A stretch of 64,000 nt of DNA from Micromonospora radicis. Its GTDB lineage: Bacteria; Actinomycetota; Actinomycetes; Mycobacteriales; Micromonosporaceae. This document shows positions 35,733 to 46,992 of this stretch, piece after piece (the stretch's first letter is position 1; every line of letters starts with the position of its first letter). Where the stretch lies: assembly GCF_003583405.1 (NCBI RefSeq), contig NZ_QXEC01000008.1, forward strand, positions 146,970 to 210,969. Reading direction: 5' to 3'. A model generated the notes under the pieces. It was not told where the DNA came from and searched no databases. It worked only from the letters and a program-made list of their open reading frames with translations. The translations under genes were made by a program, and so were the position numbers.

Positions 35733-36824
35733 GTGAGTGTCGCATTCGTGACCGGTTCGGGCGGGTTGATCGGCTCTGAGGCGGTCCGGCACTTCGCCGG
35801 CCTCGGTCTCGATGTCGTCGGCATCGACAACGACATGCGGCAGGAGTTCTTCGGCGAGGAGGCGTCCACCGCCTGGAACGTGCGCCGGCTGACCGACGAG
35901 CTGGGTGCCGCGTACTCGCACCACAGCATCGACATCCGGGACCGGGGCGCACTCGGTGCGCTGTTCGAGCGGTACGGCCGGGACGTCGCCGTGGTGATCC
36001 ACACCGCCGCGCAGCCGTCGCACGACTGGGCGGTACGCGACCCGTTCACCGACTTCGACGTGAACGCCGCCGGCACCCTGAACGTGCTGCAGAACGTCCG
36101 CGAGCACTGCATCGAGGCGCCGGTCATCCACTGCTCTACCAACAAGGTCTACGGCGACCGGCCGAACAGCCTGCCCCTGGTCGAGTTGGAGACCCGCTGG
36201 GAGATCGAGCCGGGGCACCCGTACGAGCAGGGCATCCGCGAGGACATGTCGATCGACGCCTGCCTGCACTCGATCTTCGGGGCCTCGAAGGTCGCGGCCG
36301 ACGTGATGGTGCAGGAGTACGGCCGCTACTTCGACATGAGGACGGCCTGCTTCCGGGGCGGCACGCTGACCGGTCCGGCCCACTCGGCCACCGAGCTGCA
36401 CGGCTTCCTCGGCTACGTGATGCGGGCCAACATGGAGCGCCGCACCTACAAGATCTTCGGATACCAGGGCAAGCAGGTCCGGGACGCGATCCACAGCTCC
36501 GACGTGGTCTCCGCGTTCGAGGCGTTCTTCCGCAACCCGCGCTCGGCGGCCGTCTACAACCTGGGCGGCGGCCGGCACTCGAACACCTCCAACCGGGAGG
36601 CGTTCGCGCTGGCCGAGCGGATCACCGGCCAGGAGATGATCACCGAGTACGTCGAGGCCAACCGGATCGGCGACCACAAGTGGTGGATCGGCTCCAACGA
36701 GGCGTTCCAGGCCGACTACCCGGACTGGAAGCAGGTCTACGACGTACCAATGATCATGCGAGAGATCTACGAGGCGAATGTGGACAAGTGGATCCCGACC
36801 AACGGCGACGAGGTGCAGCGGTGA
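35733..36824 (+). CDS. NAD-dependent nucleotide-sugar epimerase (CDP-tyvelose epimerase-like), Phe at the Tyr site
   Basis: 363 residues from GTG at 35733 with AGGAG 6 bases upstream. Rossmann motif [38 protein letters not shown] (CDP-paratose/tyvelose epimerase pattern) and [15 protein letters not shown]. In most extended SDRs the last motif reads YxxxK with Tyr as acid/base; here Phe occupies that place (TTC codon). Overlaps the next gene by 4 bases (GTGA), so a nucleotide-sugar product for the WecG-type glycosyltransferase is inferred. Confidence 0.85.
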   Translation: MSVAFVTGSGGLIGSEAVRHFAGLGLDVVGIDNDMRQEFFGEEASTAWNVRRLTDELGAAYSHHSIDIRDRGALGALFERYGRDVAVVIHTAAQPSHDWAVRDPFTDFDVNAAGTLNVLQNVREHCIEAPVIHCSTNKVYGDRPNSLPLVELETRWEIEPGHPYEQGIREDMSIDACLHSIFGASKVAADVMVQEYGRYFDMRTACFRGGTLTGPAHSATELHGFLGYVMRANMERRTYKIFGYQGKQVRDAIHSSDVVSAFEAFFRNPRSAAVYNLGGGRHSNTSNREAFALAERITGQEMITEYVEANRIGDHKWWIGSNEAFQADYPDWKQVYDVPMIMREIYEANVDKWIPTNGDEVQR

Positions 36825-37618
36825 CCAAGCGCAACGTGCTCGGCGTGCTGGTCGACGCCACCGACTACGCGCAGGCCACCGAGCAGGTGGTGGCCGCCGC
36901 CCAGGAGCGCCGGCCGATGACGCTGACCGCACTGGCCGTACACGGGGTGATGACCGGGGTGCTGGACCCGGCGCACAACGCCCGACTGAACTCCTTCGAC
37001 CTGGTGACCCCGGACGGCCAGCCGGTCCGCTGGGCGCTGAACCTGCTGCACGGCGCCGGCCTCTCCGACCGGGTCTACGGCCCGCAGCTCACCCTGCACG
37101 TGCTCTCCCGCTGCGCCGACGAGGGCCTACCGGTCTACCTGTACGGCTCGACCGAGGAGACCCTGGCCCGGCTGATCCCGGCGCTGGAGCGGATGTTCCC
37201 GGCACTGAAGATCGCCGGTGTGGAACCGTCGAAGTTCCGCGCCGTGCAGCCGGGCGAGGACGTGGAGATCGCCGACCGGATCCGGGCCAGCGGCGCCCGG
37301 CTCGTCCTGGTCGGGCTGGGCTGCCCCCGCCAGGAGGTCTTCGCGTACGCGATGCGCCCGCTGCTGGACATGCCGCTGATGGCGGTCGGTGCGGCCTTCG
37401 ACTACCACGCCGGACTGCTGCGCCAGCCGCCGCCGTGGATGCAGCGGGCCGGGCTGGAGTGGTTCTGGCGGCTCGGGCTGGAGCCGAAGCGGCTGTGGCG
37501 GCGGTACGTGATCCTCAACCCGGCGTACCTCGGCCGGTTGTTCGCCCAGAAGGTCGGCCTGTGGAAGGCCCGGCCGCCGGCCCCGGCCAGCGAGCGCCCG
37601 GCCGGTTTCGCGGTCTGA
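36821..37618 (+). CDS. WecG/TagA/CpsF-family glycosyltransferase
   Basis: 265 residues from GTG at 36821. [57 protein letters not shown] and [20 protein letters not shown] are the family signatures. These enzymes transfer N-acetylmannosaminuronic acid or ManNAc to lipid-linked GlcNAc in surface polysaccharide and teichoic acid synthesis. Partner of the epimerase. No membrane span. Confidence 0.92.
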   Translation: MTKRNVLGVLVDATDYAQATEQVVAAAQERRPMTLTALAVHGVMTGVLDPAHNARLNSFDLVTPDGQPVRWALNLLHGAGLSDRVYGPQLTLHVLSRCADEGLPVYLYGSTEETLARLIPALERMFPALKIAGVEPSKFRAVQPGEDVEIADRIRASGARLVLVGLGCPRQEVFAYAMRPLLDMPLMAVGAAFDYHAGLLRQPPPWMQRAGLEWFWRLGLEPKRLWRRYVILNPAYLGRLFAQKVGLWKARPPAPASERPAGFAV

Positions 37619-37631
37619 CCCGACCGACGCG

Positions 37632-37665
37632 AGCGGGCCCCCGGCTGGACAGCCGGGGGCCCGCT
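37632..37665. terminator. Bidirectional terminator hairpin
   Basis: A 15-bp perfect stem (AGCGGGCCCCCGGCT at 37632-37646) with GGAC tetraloop between convergent genes. Confidence 0.85.
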
Positions 37666-37679
37666 GTCGTACCCGGACG

Positions 37680-39554
<1,875 letters not shown>

Positions 39555-39769
39555 CTTCCTACCTCCCTCCGAGCGGCAGCCGTCGTCCACCTGCTCGTGG
39601 CAGGAAGATCGATGAGCGCCGATCAAGGTGAGGGTAGTTCGGCCTGTGGACGCAGATAAACATGTTGGATCCCCCATAACACTGACGGGATGGGTCCCCC
39701 TACGGGGACGAATACGGGTCCACCGGGGGGTCGGCCCGGATTCGGCGGGCGAGAAATCGGGCAAGGCTG

Positions 39770-40372
39770 ATGGGCATGCAGAGCCATCTCGCCCTCCTGC
39801 TCCCGGTCGCCCTCGTCTGGTGGACCGCCGGCTACCTCGCGGACGGGCTGCCCCGGTCGACCCGCGCTCGTGGGCTGCGCCGGCAGACCGGCTGGCTGCT
39901 GGCGCTGACCGGACTCGGCCTGACGGTGGCCCTGCCGATCGCCGGCCTGGCGACCGTCGGCGCCACCCTGGCGGACCGGGCCGCGGCCGGACTCGCTCTC
40001 GCCGCCGTCCCCGCACTGGTGGTGGCGATCTGCACGGTGCGCCGGGTACGCCGACTCCGGGCCGGCGCGGGAGCACTTTCCGTCACGCCCCGGACCCCGG
40101 CGCCGCACGGACTGCGCGCCGCCGCCGCCCACCCACTGATCGGCCTGCCGTTGCAGGTGACCGGGCTGGCCCTGCTGCCGGCGCTGGTCACCGCGAGCGG
40201 CGCAGGCCAACTCCTCGGTCCCGGCGCGACCGGCCCCGCCGTCACCGTCGGAGTGCTGGGCGTCGCGGCCATCGGGGTACGGCACGCGCTGCGGCACAAC
40301 CGGCTCGCCGAGCGGGCGATGCCGGAGCGGGCGACGAGTTCAGCGCGTCCGGCCGGAGCCCTGCACGTATAG
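39770..40372 (+). CDS. Hypothetical integral membrane protein
   Basis: 200 residues. ATG at 39770 or 39776. Five hydrophobic segments (about 8-24, 41-62, 66-90, 118-140, 150-172) separated by Arg-rich loops; a basic tail follows. No domain recognised. Its last 33 bases overlap the tail of the next gene on the other strand. Confidence 0.75.
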   Translation: MGMQSHLALLLPVALVWWTAGYLADGLPRSTRARGLRRQTGWLLALTGLGLTVALPIAGLATVGATLADRAAAGLALAAVPALVVAICTVRRVRRLRAGAGALSVTPRTPAPHGLRAAAAHPLIGLPLQVTGLALLPALVTASGAGQLLGPGATGPAVTVGVLGVAAIGVRHALRHNRLAERAMPERATSSARPAGALHV

Positions 40373-40744
40373 CAGTTCCAGAATCGCCCGCGTCGCCTCG
40401 AACCAGCGGTCCAGCCAGCCGGGCGGCGGCACACTGCCCTTGGGTGGCAACTCCATCAACAGACCACGCAACAGTGGGTGGTCCACGAGCGAACCGTCGT
40501 CCGCGGGCGACCAACCGGCGGCCGGGAACGAGGGCTCGGTGAGCGGGTTCGGATCAAGTGACGGCAGGGTGAGCGGCGCGGGGGCCTGCTCGCTTGCCGC
40601 ACCGACGTCCCGCCCGGTGTGTTCGGTGTCCGACGACACCACCTCGGTCAACACGGTGTCCCGTCGAGCCCCGCGGTACTTACCGCCGAACCGCTCCGGT
40701 TTACCCGGCCCATTGGTGAGGTTCTCTGACCCGATACTCGTCAT
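40340..40744 (-). CDS. Hypothetical protein, Micromonosporaceae-type
   Basis: 134 residues from ATG at 40744. A polar low-complexity N terminus (1-50), then DPNPLTEPSFPAAGWSPADDGSLVDHPLLRGLLMELPPKGSVPPP and an amphipathic helical end WLDRWFEATRAILELLYVQ. No known domain. It overlaps the membrane-protein gene tail to tail. The Pro/hydrophobic central motif suggests a binding peptide. Function not known. Confidence 0.65.
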   Translation of the reverse strand: MTSIGSENLTNGPGKPERFGGKYRGARRDTVLTEVVSSDTEHTGRDVGAASEQAPAPLTLPSLDPNPLTEPSFPAAGWSPADDGSLVDHPLLRGLLMELPPKGSVPPPGWLDRWFEATRAILELLYVQGSGRTR

Positions 40745-40861
40745 GCGTCTCGCCTGCCTCGCTCGGTTACCCGCCCTGCTCAGGGGGATGTCGACCAGCG
40801 CGTACCGAGAGGTACAACGAAACGGGTCGCAAGTGGCGACGGCAACCGACGTAGATGCGAA

Positions 40862-40893
40862 CGGTCCCCGTCCGGCTTGCCGGACGGGGACCG
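40862..40893 (-). terminator. Terminator of the XRE/DUF397 pair
   Basis: A 14-bp perfect stem (CGGTCCCCGTCCGG at 40862-40875) with CTTG loop, 17 bases after the DUF397 stop codon. Confidence 0.85.
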
Positions 40894-40909
40894 CACAACG
40901 CCGCGGGGG

Positions 40910-41137
40910 TCAGCCCCGGCCGAACCCGCCGTCCCGCGTGCTGGCGACGAAGGCGTGCCAGTCACCCGGGGCGAAGACCAGGGCCGGACCGGCCTTGTCC
41001 TTCGAGTCCCGGACGCCGACCGCCCCGGTCACGTACGCCACCTCCACGCAGTTGTCACAGTTCGGCCCGCTCTTCGAGCTTTTGAACCAGTTCGCCTGCG
41101 TCAGGTCGACGGGGAATCCTTGCGTCGCCATTTCCAC
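40910..41137 (-). CDS. DUF397 small protein
   Basis: 75 residues from GTG at 41137 (GGAG 5 bases upstream). FKSSKSGPNCDNCVEVAY...VGVRDSKDKAGPALVFAPGDWHAFV is the DUF397 fold. These proteins pair with XRE/DUF5753 regulators in actinomycetes, sometimes described as toxin-antitoxin-like or BldB-type developmental modules. It overlaps its XRE partner by 37 bases. Confidence 0.94.
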   Translation of the reverse strand: MEMATQGFPVDLTQANWFKSSKSGPNCDNCVEVAYVTGAVGVRDSKDKAGPALVFAPGDWHAFVASTRDGGFGRG

Positions 41138-41982
41138 AACGGCTCCTCTGCCAGTCTCGCGATGTATCCGACGGACTCCTCCGGGCGCATGGCCGCTGCT
41201 CGAATGTGATCGAAGATGAAGCTGTACTTCTGTAGTTCGTCGCTCTTCTCCAGGAAGAGCCCACCCGTGGCGTTCTCCGCGTACACGACATCCGGATCAC
41301 CGGGTTCGGGGAAGCTGAGGATCGTGAAGGTGCCGTCCATGCCCGCGTGCGGCCCGACCTCGAACGGCAGGACCTGGAGTGTCACGTTCGGCAGCTGGGC
41401 CACTTCCACCAACCGCTTGAGCTGGTCACGCATGACCTTGTCCCCGCCCACCGGACGGCTCATCACCGCCTCATCGAGCACCACCCACAGATCGACCGGA
41501 TCATCCTGGGTCAACAACGACTGGCGGCCGAGTCGGACACGCACCCGTTGCCGGACCTGTTCGGCGGTGAAGTCGGGCCGGGCGGCGCGGATCATCGCGC
41601 TCGCGTAGTCCTCGGTCTCCAGTAGTCCCGGCACGACCTGCTGCTCGTACGCCCGGATCGAACTGGCCGCGGCCTCCAGGCCCACGTAGGCCCCGACCAG
41701 CACCGTGCTGTACGGATGCCACCAGCCCTTCTGCCGGGCCTCCCGGGCGATCTGCACCAACTCGTCACTCTCGGCGCCGACCACCCCGTAGATGTGGAGC
41801 ATGTCCCGCACGTCCCGAGGGGTCGCGGTGGTGTGGCCGGTCTCGATCCGCGAAACCTTCGACGCCGAGCACTCCAACTGTTCCGCGACGGCCTCGATGG
41901 TGATCCCGGCCGCCTCCCGCTGGCGGCGCAGTTCCGCGCCGAGACGGCGCCGCCGGATGGTCGGGCTGCGCCGCTCGCTCAC
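41101..41982 (-). CDS. XRE-family regulator with DUF5753 domain
   Basis: 293 residues from GTG at 41982 (GAGAGG upstream). HTH at about 10-70 (LGAELRRQREAAGITIEAVAEQLECSASKVSRIETGHT) and a C-terminal DUF5753 domain (AYEQQVVPGLLETEDYASAM, GPHAGMDGTFTILSFPEPGDPDVVYAENATGGLFLE). Regulates the adjacent DUF397 gene or itself. Upstream, TGCAA-C-TTGCA at 42182-42192 may be an operator. Confidence 0.94.
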   Translation of the reverse strand: MSERRSPTIRRRRLGAELRRQREAAGITIEAVAEQLECSASKVSRIETGHTTATPRDVRDMLHIYGVVGAESDELVQIAREARQKGWWHPYSTVLVGAYVGLEAAASSIRAYEQQVVPGLLETEDYASAMIRAARPDFTAEQVRQRVRVRLGRQSLLTQDDPVDLWVVLDEAVMSRPVGGDKVMRDQLKRLVEVAQLPNVTLQVLPFEVGPHAGMDGTFTILSFPEPGDPDVVYAENATGGLFLEKSDELQKYSFIFDHIRAAAMRPEESVGYIARLAEEPLWKWRRKDSPST

Positions 41983-42460
41983 GGTGTCACCTCTCCGCCG
42001 TACGCGCCTTGCTGGCACCCGCCTGGGGCGCGACCATGGGACGGCGGGCGTTCGCGGCAGTGGGGTGTAGCCGGTCGTCGGCCGGCCGCGACGGCGAAAC
42101 CGGCCCTCAGTGTGCCTGCGGGTGCTGACACGTTCAAGCGCCGTTTCGCGCGAGCCGCTCACGTATCGGCAAAAGCCGACCTGCAACTTGCATCCAGCAC
42201 GCACCTGATGCACTCTGTCCGTATGACGCGGGTTACCCAACGTCCCGGCTCGATCTCCCCACGTGACCAACGCGGGCAGTCGAGCGGTGAATGGGCCCGC
42301 TCGCCGGGCGCCGGACACGCCATCAGCGGACCCGACGACATCGACCCACCAGCTTGACGAACCCGACCGGCAGCCGAGACACGACCTCGACGCCGGGCCC
42401 CACCTCCCTCAATCGATCCTGCCGGCCCCTTCCTCGCCGGCCGACCTTCCAGGAGCCCAT
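41983..42460. other. 478-base intergenic region upstream of the XRE gene
   Basis: No credible gene. It holds the divergent promoters of the XRE regulator and the 95-residue gene. A perfect 11-base palindrome TGCAA-C-TTGCA (42182-42192) with GATGCAC nearby (42207-42213) may bind the regulator. Confidence 0.5.
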
Positions 42461-42748
42461 GTGCTTCCCCGCTCCGGTGACGTACTGCACGTGACAAGCG
42501 CGGCGAGTGTTCAGTTCCTCCGACCGATCCTCTTCCGGGTGATCCGGGTACTCGATCGGCCCACCTACGACGGCTGGCTCTGGCTCGAGGGCTACGAGTT
42601 GAACGCGGCGGGGGACGCGGTCAACCGGCGCTCGATCTTCGTCCAGCGGGCGGGGCTGGAGCAGGTGCAGGCCGCTCCCCAGCCACGCCAGCACACCGTC
42701 CGCTCGACCCGCCGGCCCATCAGCAGGACTCCGGCCCGGGTGGGCTGA
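42461..42748 (+). CDS. Small conserved hypothetical protein
   Basis: 95 residues from GTG at 42461, 5 bases after AGGAG; an ATG two bases earlier is in another frame. VLHVTSAASVQFLRPILFRVIRV, TYDGWLWLEGYELNAAGDAVNRRSIFVQRAGLEQV is a recurring Micromonosporaceae protein near XRE regulators. The beta-rich pattern resembles a small barrel. Function unknown. Confidence 0.8.
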   Translation: MLPRSGDVLHVTSAASVQFLRPILFRVIRVLDRPTYDGWLWLEGYELNAAGDAVNRRSIFVQRAGLEQVQAAPQPRQHTVRSTRRPISRTPARVG

Positions 42749-42846
42749 GCACGCGGAACACCCGCCGGAGGGCATGCCGGCGCCATAGAATCGGTATGCC
42801 CACCCCGGCATGATTCACCCCGCGCGTCCAGGGCCCCGAACCTGGG

Positions 42847-43302
42847 ATGGCCATGGTCAATATGTCCGCGCGGCGGCCCCACCGGTCCCGTATCGCCCAC
42901 GCCTTCGGAATCCTGGCGCTGTTCGGTGCCGCCACCACCCTGGTGGTGCTGGTCCGAGATCCCGCCCTCTCCTCCACCCGGTTGGCCGAGCCCGTGCCGG
43001 CCCCCGAGATCACCGTGGTGCAGACCGAGCCGCTGAGGCCCGGCGGGACAGCCGGCGACTGGGACGACTATCTCCTCGACGACCAGGTCGGGGAGCCGAC
43101 CGACGAACCGGCCGGTCCGTACGGCGGCAACGACCGGGCGAGCACCGGTGCCGTCGACCGGGGCCCGGCGGCAACCGATCGGGCCACCGGGGCGCACGGA
43201 TCGAGCGAACTCAGCCGTTCACTGTTCTGGTCGGGCGTCTTCGGACTGGCCATCTCCCTCGCCGGACTGGGGCTGGTCGGCACCAGACGACGGATGTGGT
43301 GA
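42847..43302 (+). CDS. Hypothetical protein with two terminal membrane helices
   Basis: 151 residues from ATG at 42847. Helix at about 18-38 (AHAFGILALFGAATTLVVLV), an acidic Gly/Asp-rich outer loop (60-120), and a second helix 126-145 (LFWSGVFGLAISLAGLGLVG) with an RRRMW tail. No domain recognised. Convergent with the PASTA gene. Confidence 0.75.
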   Translation: MAMVNMSARRPHRSRIAHAFGILALFGAATTLVVLVRDPALSSTRLAEPVPAPEITVVQTEPLRPGGTAGDWDDYLLDDQVGEPTDEPAGPYGGNDRASTGAVDRGPAATDRATGAHGSSELSRSLFWSGVFGLAISLAGLGLVGTRRRMW

Positions 43303-43309
43303 TCCACCG

Positions 43310-44161
43310 TCACCCGGTGGGAGTCGCCGTGGGAGTGCTGGTGCCGGTCGGCTCGGTGGTGGGTTCCGCGGTCGGCGTACCTGTGGTCGGCGTACCGGTC
43401 GTCGGCGACGGGCTCGGGCTCGCGGTGGCCACCACCAACGTGACCTCGTCGCCCACCCGGACCAGCTCACCCGCCGCCGGCTCGGTGGCGATGACGGTGC
43501 CCGCGGGCTGCTCCGAAGGGCGGTACCGGACCTGGTAGTCGAGGCCGAGCCGGTCGAGCGCCGCCCGGGCCGCCGCCTCGGAGAGGCCGACCACCGGCGG
43601 CATCGGCAGCGCCGCCGGGGTGGCGCTGGTCGTCGGCGACGGCTCGGGTGAACTCGTGGTCGGCGAGGCCGACGCGGTCGGTGTGGCCGAGGCCGTCGGC
43701 TGCGGCGGATTCGGCGCGTCCTCATCCAGGGCCTGCCGCGCCAGCCACAACCCTGCCCCGAACAGACCGAGCACCAGCAGCAGCACGATGCCCCAGAGGA
43801 TCGGCAGCCACCAACGGCGGCCCCCCGGCTCCTCGCCGTACCACTCGCCACCGGCCAGCTCGCGGTCGTCACCCGACGCGCGCGACGGCACCTCCGCCCG
43901 CCCCGACCACGCCGCCGGTCTGGACCGCTGCGCCGGCGGCAACGGCGCCGTCTCGTCCGGACCAGCGGACCCCGGCGTACGCCCCAACGGCGCCGTCTCG
44001 TCCGGTCCGGCGGCTTCCGGCGTACGCCCCAACGGCGCCGTCTCGTCCGGTCCGGCGGCTTCCGGCGTACGCCCCAACGGCGCCGTCTCGTCGGGACCGT
44101 TGGCGGCCGGTGGCAGCGGGCGGGTCTGGTCGTCCGGCTGCCCCTCAGGTCGCTCGCTCAT
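43310..44161 (-). CDS. Single-pass PASTA-domain protein with repeated cytoplasmic motif
   Basis: 283 residues from ATG at 44161. The cytoplasmic tail (1-90) starts DDQTRPLPPA and carries four copies of GPDETAPLGRTPEAA or close variants (15 residues); helix at about 119-138; Ser/Thr/Pro-rich stalk; one PASTA domain at about 180-245 (PPVVGLSEAAARAALDRLGLDYQV...); Thr/Pro tail. No kinase domain. A peptidoglycan-binding receptor that could recruit pThr-reading proteins through its tail (inferred). Tandem with the PASTA gene at 44292-44975. Confidence 0.85.
   Translation of the reverse strand: MSERPEGQPDDQTRPLPPAANGPDETAPLGRTPEAAGPDETAPLGRTPEAAGPDETAPLGRTPGSAGPDETAPLPPAQRSRPAAWSGRAEVPSRASGDDRELAGGEWYGEEPGGRRWWLPILWGIVLLLVLGLFGAGLWLARQALDEDAPNPPQPTASATPTASASPTTSSPEPSPTTSATPAALPMPPVVGLSEAAARAALDRLGLDYQVRYRPSEQPAGTVIATEPAAGELVRVGDEVTLVVATASPSPSPTTGTPTTGTPTAEPTTEPTGTSTPTATPTG
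43941..44105. repeat. 45-bp in-frame repeat in the PASTA gene
   Basis: Four nearly identical 45-base units starting at 43941, 43986, 44031 and 44076 encode the repeated PDETAPLG peptide. In-frame, so copy number can change without frameshift. Confidence 0.9.
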
Positions 44162-44291
44162 GCCGGCACTTCGCTGCGCTCGTTCATGGCACGTCCTTTC
44201 CGCCGCCAACCGGGCGGGGGCGTCGGAGTCCTCGCTGGTCAACCTAGCGGTTCAGCGCACCATCGGCTGGGATCAGCGTGTCGGGTACGGG

Positions 44292-44975
44292 TCAGCGCGC
44301 TGCGTCGGTCTCATCGTCGTCGACGGGCGTACCGCAGACGAGGGAGACGATGTCGTTCCAGCGCCGGACGGTGCCGCCCGGCGGATCCTGGGCGGTGACC
44401 GTCCCGGAACGGCCGCTCGGGAAGCGCGGCGAGAAGCCGTCGTCGACGAGTTCCGCCCCCGCCTCGCGGCACCGCTCACCGATCAGGTCCGGCACCTCGT
44501 TCGGCGGCGCGGCCCCGGCCACGAAGACCTTGACGGTGATGCCGCGCCGCACCGGGGTACCGGCCGCCGGGTCGGTGCTGCGCACGCTGGAGCTGTCGCC
44601 GCTGCCGAAGACGAGCTGCCAACCAAGTCCCCGTTCCCGTAGTTCGTCCCGGGCCTCCTCGAAGTCCACGCCGGTCAGGTCCGGCACGGTCAGCCCGGTG
44701 GGCGGGGAGGGGGTGGCGCTGGTCGGAGCAGACGTGGGGGTCGGCCGCTCGCGCGGCGTCGGGGTGGCCCGGGCGCTCGGGCTGCGGCTGCCGGCGTCGT
44801 CGGGGGGCGACTGCGTCAGCGGCGGCGGCCTCTGATCGCCGGCGAGCACCCACCCGCCGGCCGCCCCGATGACCGCCAGCAGCACTGTCGCGAGGGCACC
44901 ACCGACCAGCATCCTCGTCCGATCGGAGCCGGCGTCAGCCCGTTCCGGCTGCCCGTCCGCGATCCCGTCCGTCAT
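44292..44975 (-). CDS. Single-pass protein with two PASTA domains
   Basis: 227 residues from ATG at 44975 (a GTG 9 bases earlier is possible). Short N-terminal tail, helix about 22-46 (MLVGGALATVLLAVIGAAGGWVLAG), Pro/Thr-rich stalk, PASTA 1 (LTVPDLTGVDFEEARDELRERGLGWQLVF) and PASTA 2 (EVPDLIGERCREAGAELVDDGF). No kinase domain. Likely an extracytoplasmic peptidoglycan or muropeptide sensor. Divergent from the multi-pass gene. Confidence 0.85.
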   Translation of the reverse strand: MTDGIADGQPERADAGSDRTRMLVGGALATVLLAVIGAAGGWVLAGDQRPPPLTQSPPDDAGSRSPSARATPTPRERPTPTSAPTSATPSPPTGLTVPDLTGVDFEEARDELRERGLGWQLVFGSGDSSSVRSTDPAAGTPVRRGITVKVFVAGAAPPNEVPDLIGERCREAGAELVDDGFSPRFPSGRSGTVTAQDPPGGTVRRWNDIVSLVCGTPVDDDETDAAR

Positions 44976-45096
44976 TGCGCCCACCGCCTCACCACCGGCG
45001 ACCGTACTCGTCGGCGCCAAGCACGATCCGTCACCGTTCGTCTTCGGTGCCGCGCACGACTCGCCGCACCGAGCACAGGACGTTACGCTGCCCGAC

Positions 45097-46659
45097 ATGG
45101 CCAGACAGGGCTGGGGAGGATCGATCGCCACCGCGGCCGGCGTGGCGGCCGGTGCCGGCGCCGCCCAACTGGGTTTCGGGTACGGCCTGGGCATCCTCAA
45201 CTGGGCGCCACCGGAGGCGACCGCCGGCACGGCGGCCTGGGTGGCCAGCCTGATCTGGGCCACCTGGATCGCCGCCACGTCGACCGTCTTCGGCGCGGTC
45301 TGCGCACAGCGACTACACGACCGGCGCTCCGCTGCCGGCACACCGGATCTCCCGCCGACGGGCACCGCCGGGTCCATGCCGGCCGGCAACACCGCCGGGT
45401 CCATGCCGGCCGGCAGCACCGCCACCGGCACGCCGCCGGCCACCGAGGTGACGCCGATCGCCGCCGCGCCGCCGGGCAGGGCTGCCCGGCCGCGCGGTGA
45501 CGGCCTGTGGTTCGTCGCGTTGTCCCTGGCCGCCGCGTTCGGCGCACTGATCACCGTGCTGCTGGTCGCCGTACCGGCTCGGGCCGCGGTGGTACCGGAC
45601 ACCCCGTCCCCCCGGGACATGGCCGCCGGCTACGCCGCGACCGGTGTGCTGGTCGGGACGCTGGTGGCGCTCTGGTCGTTGCGCTGCCGGGCCGCCGCGA
45701 CCAACGTCATCGCCACCGCCGGCTGGCTGTGGCTGCTCGCGGTGGTCGCCGTCGTCGACTCGGTACTCGCCGGACGCGGACTGACCACCGCCCAACTCGG
45801 CATCTGGCAGCTCAGTTCCAGCACCGACCAGTTCTGGATCCGGGACTACTTCTACTGGCCCGGGGCGGTCCTCTCCCTCGGTTCGGCGCTGGTGATCGGC
45901 GCGCTTGCCGCCCGCCGAGGCGTGCGTACGGCAGACCGCCGGGTCGGTGCCACCGCCTCGGGTGCGGCCGGTCCGCTGCTGGTGGCGGTGGCCTACTTCC
46001 TGGCCGTACCGAGGCTGACGGCGATAAACCCGGAGCAGGTCTCGGCCCACCTGATCGCCCCGTACGCGGCGATCGTCGGCGTCGGCGGCTCCGTCCTGGT
46101 CGCCGCGCTCGCCCAGCGGGCCGCCCGGCGCGCACCGCGCCACACCGCCCCCGGCACGGCACCCGGTGAGACGGCACCCGGTGAGGCGACACCCGGTGAG
46201 GCGGCACCCGGTGAGGCGGCACCCGCCCCCACGGTGCCGCGGCAGCGCGTCCGCGACGACAACGACGCCGGGCCGCTCGGCGGGCGGGAGCAAACCGACG
46301 CCGAGCCGGTGCCCGCCGGTGTCACCGCCACTCGCCCGTCCACCCCGACGGCCCCCGCCCCGGCGCCGAGCCCGACCGGATCGGGCGCAGCGCGGAACCG
46401 GGCAGCCGCGGCGCCAGCAGGGTCGGGCCCGACGGCGCACGGCACGGCAGGGACCCCGACACCGAAGGACGCCGCCCGACCCGAAGGGCCGGACACGGCG
46501 CACGACACGACCCGGCACGACACGACCGGGCACGACACGACCCGGCACGACACGACCGGGCACGACACGACCGGGCACGGCACGACGGGGCGCAGGAAGA
46601 CGGCGCCGGCACAGAGCAGGAAGACGCAGGGCAGGACAACGCGCGGCGAGACGACGTAG
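45097..46659 (+). CDS. Multi-pass membrane protein with repeat-rich C-terminal tail
   Basis: 520 residues from ATG at 45097. About nine hydrophobic segments in two groups (10-70 and 145-360), joined by a Gly/Ala/Pro/Thr-rich loop with GSMPAGNTA repeats; C-terminal tail 365-520 with five PGETA/PGEAA repeats, a low-complexity linker and HDTTR/HDTTG repeats. No known domain. Similar Micromonosporaceae proteins are annotated as hypothetical. Tail expected to be cytoplasmic and disordered. Confidence 0.7.
   Translation: MARQGWGGSIATAAGVAAGAGAAQLGFGYGLGILNWAPPEATAGTAAWVASLIWATWIAATSTVFGAVCAQRLHDRRSAAGTPDLPPTGTAGSMPAGNTAGSMPAGSTATGTPPATEVTPIAAAPPGRAARPRGDGLWFVALSLAAAFGALITVLLVAVPARAAVVPDTPSPRDMAAGYAATGVLVGTLVALWSLRCRAAATNVIATAGWLWLLAVVAVVDSVLAGRGLTTAQLGIWQLSSSTDQFWIRDYFYWPGAVLSLGSALVIGALAARRGVRTADRRVGATASGAAGPLLVAVAYFLAVPRLTAINPEQVSAHLIAPYAAIVGVGGSVLVAALAQRAARRAPRHTAPGTAPGETAPGEATPGEAAPGEAAPAPTVPRQRVRDDNDAGPLGGREQTDAEPVPAGVTATRPSTPTAPAPAPSPTGSGAARNRAAAAPAGSGPTAHGTAGTPTPKDAARPEGPDTAHDTTRHDTTGHDTTRHDTTGHDTTGHGTTGRRKTAPAQSRKTQGRTTRGETT
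46500..46590 (+). repeat. 15-bp in-frame repeat (HDTTG)
   Basis: Six units of CACGACACGACCCGG or CACGACACGACCGGG (the last degenerate) encode HDTTR/HDTTG. A separate set of 15-bp units (PGEAA) occurs at about 46160-46220. Confidence 0.85.
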
Positions 46660-46733
46660 GGCCACGCCAAGGATCCGGCAGGGACGCCCGCCGTACGCCG
46701 GACGGCTTCCGGCCCGGGTACCGGCCTTGGTGA

Positions 46734-46802
46734 TCACGCTCGATCTCGGATCGAGTGGCTATCCTGCCCTTTCGATGCCACTCGATCCGAGATCGAGCAT
46801 GA
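46734..46802. repeat. Long GATC-containing intergenic hairpin C
   Basis: A perfect 22-bp stem (46738-46759 with 46777-46798), extended by three pairs past a mismatch, and a 17-base loop. The arm contains CTCGATCTCGGATCGAG. A decayed extra copy of the 3' arm follows at 46825-46845. Confidence 0.9.
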
Positions 46803-46871
46803 CCATCGTCCTGTCCGCGCCAGCGGATGCCACTCGATCCGGGATCCGGCGTGAGCACGACGGCCAGGTCG

Positions 46872-46992
46872 GTCGGCTACCTCGGCCCGTCGGCTACCTC
46901 GGCCGGTCGGCCACATCGGTCCTGTCGGCTACCTCGGCCGGTCGGCCACATCGGTCCCGTCGGCTACCTCGGCCCGTCGGCTGCCTCGGCCG
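46872..46992. repeat. 17/18-bp tandem repeat array
   Basis: Seven units alternate between GTCGGCTACCTCGGCCC/G (17 bases) and GTCGGCCACATCGGTCCY (18 bases). The array ends 10 bases before the stop codon of the ligase gene. Confidence 0.88.

Noticed and set aside
40910..41982. Calling the XRE/DUF397 pair a toxin-antitoxin system
   Set aside because: Such pairs are common developmental or metabolic regulators; toxicity cannot be judged from sequence.
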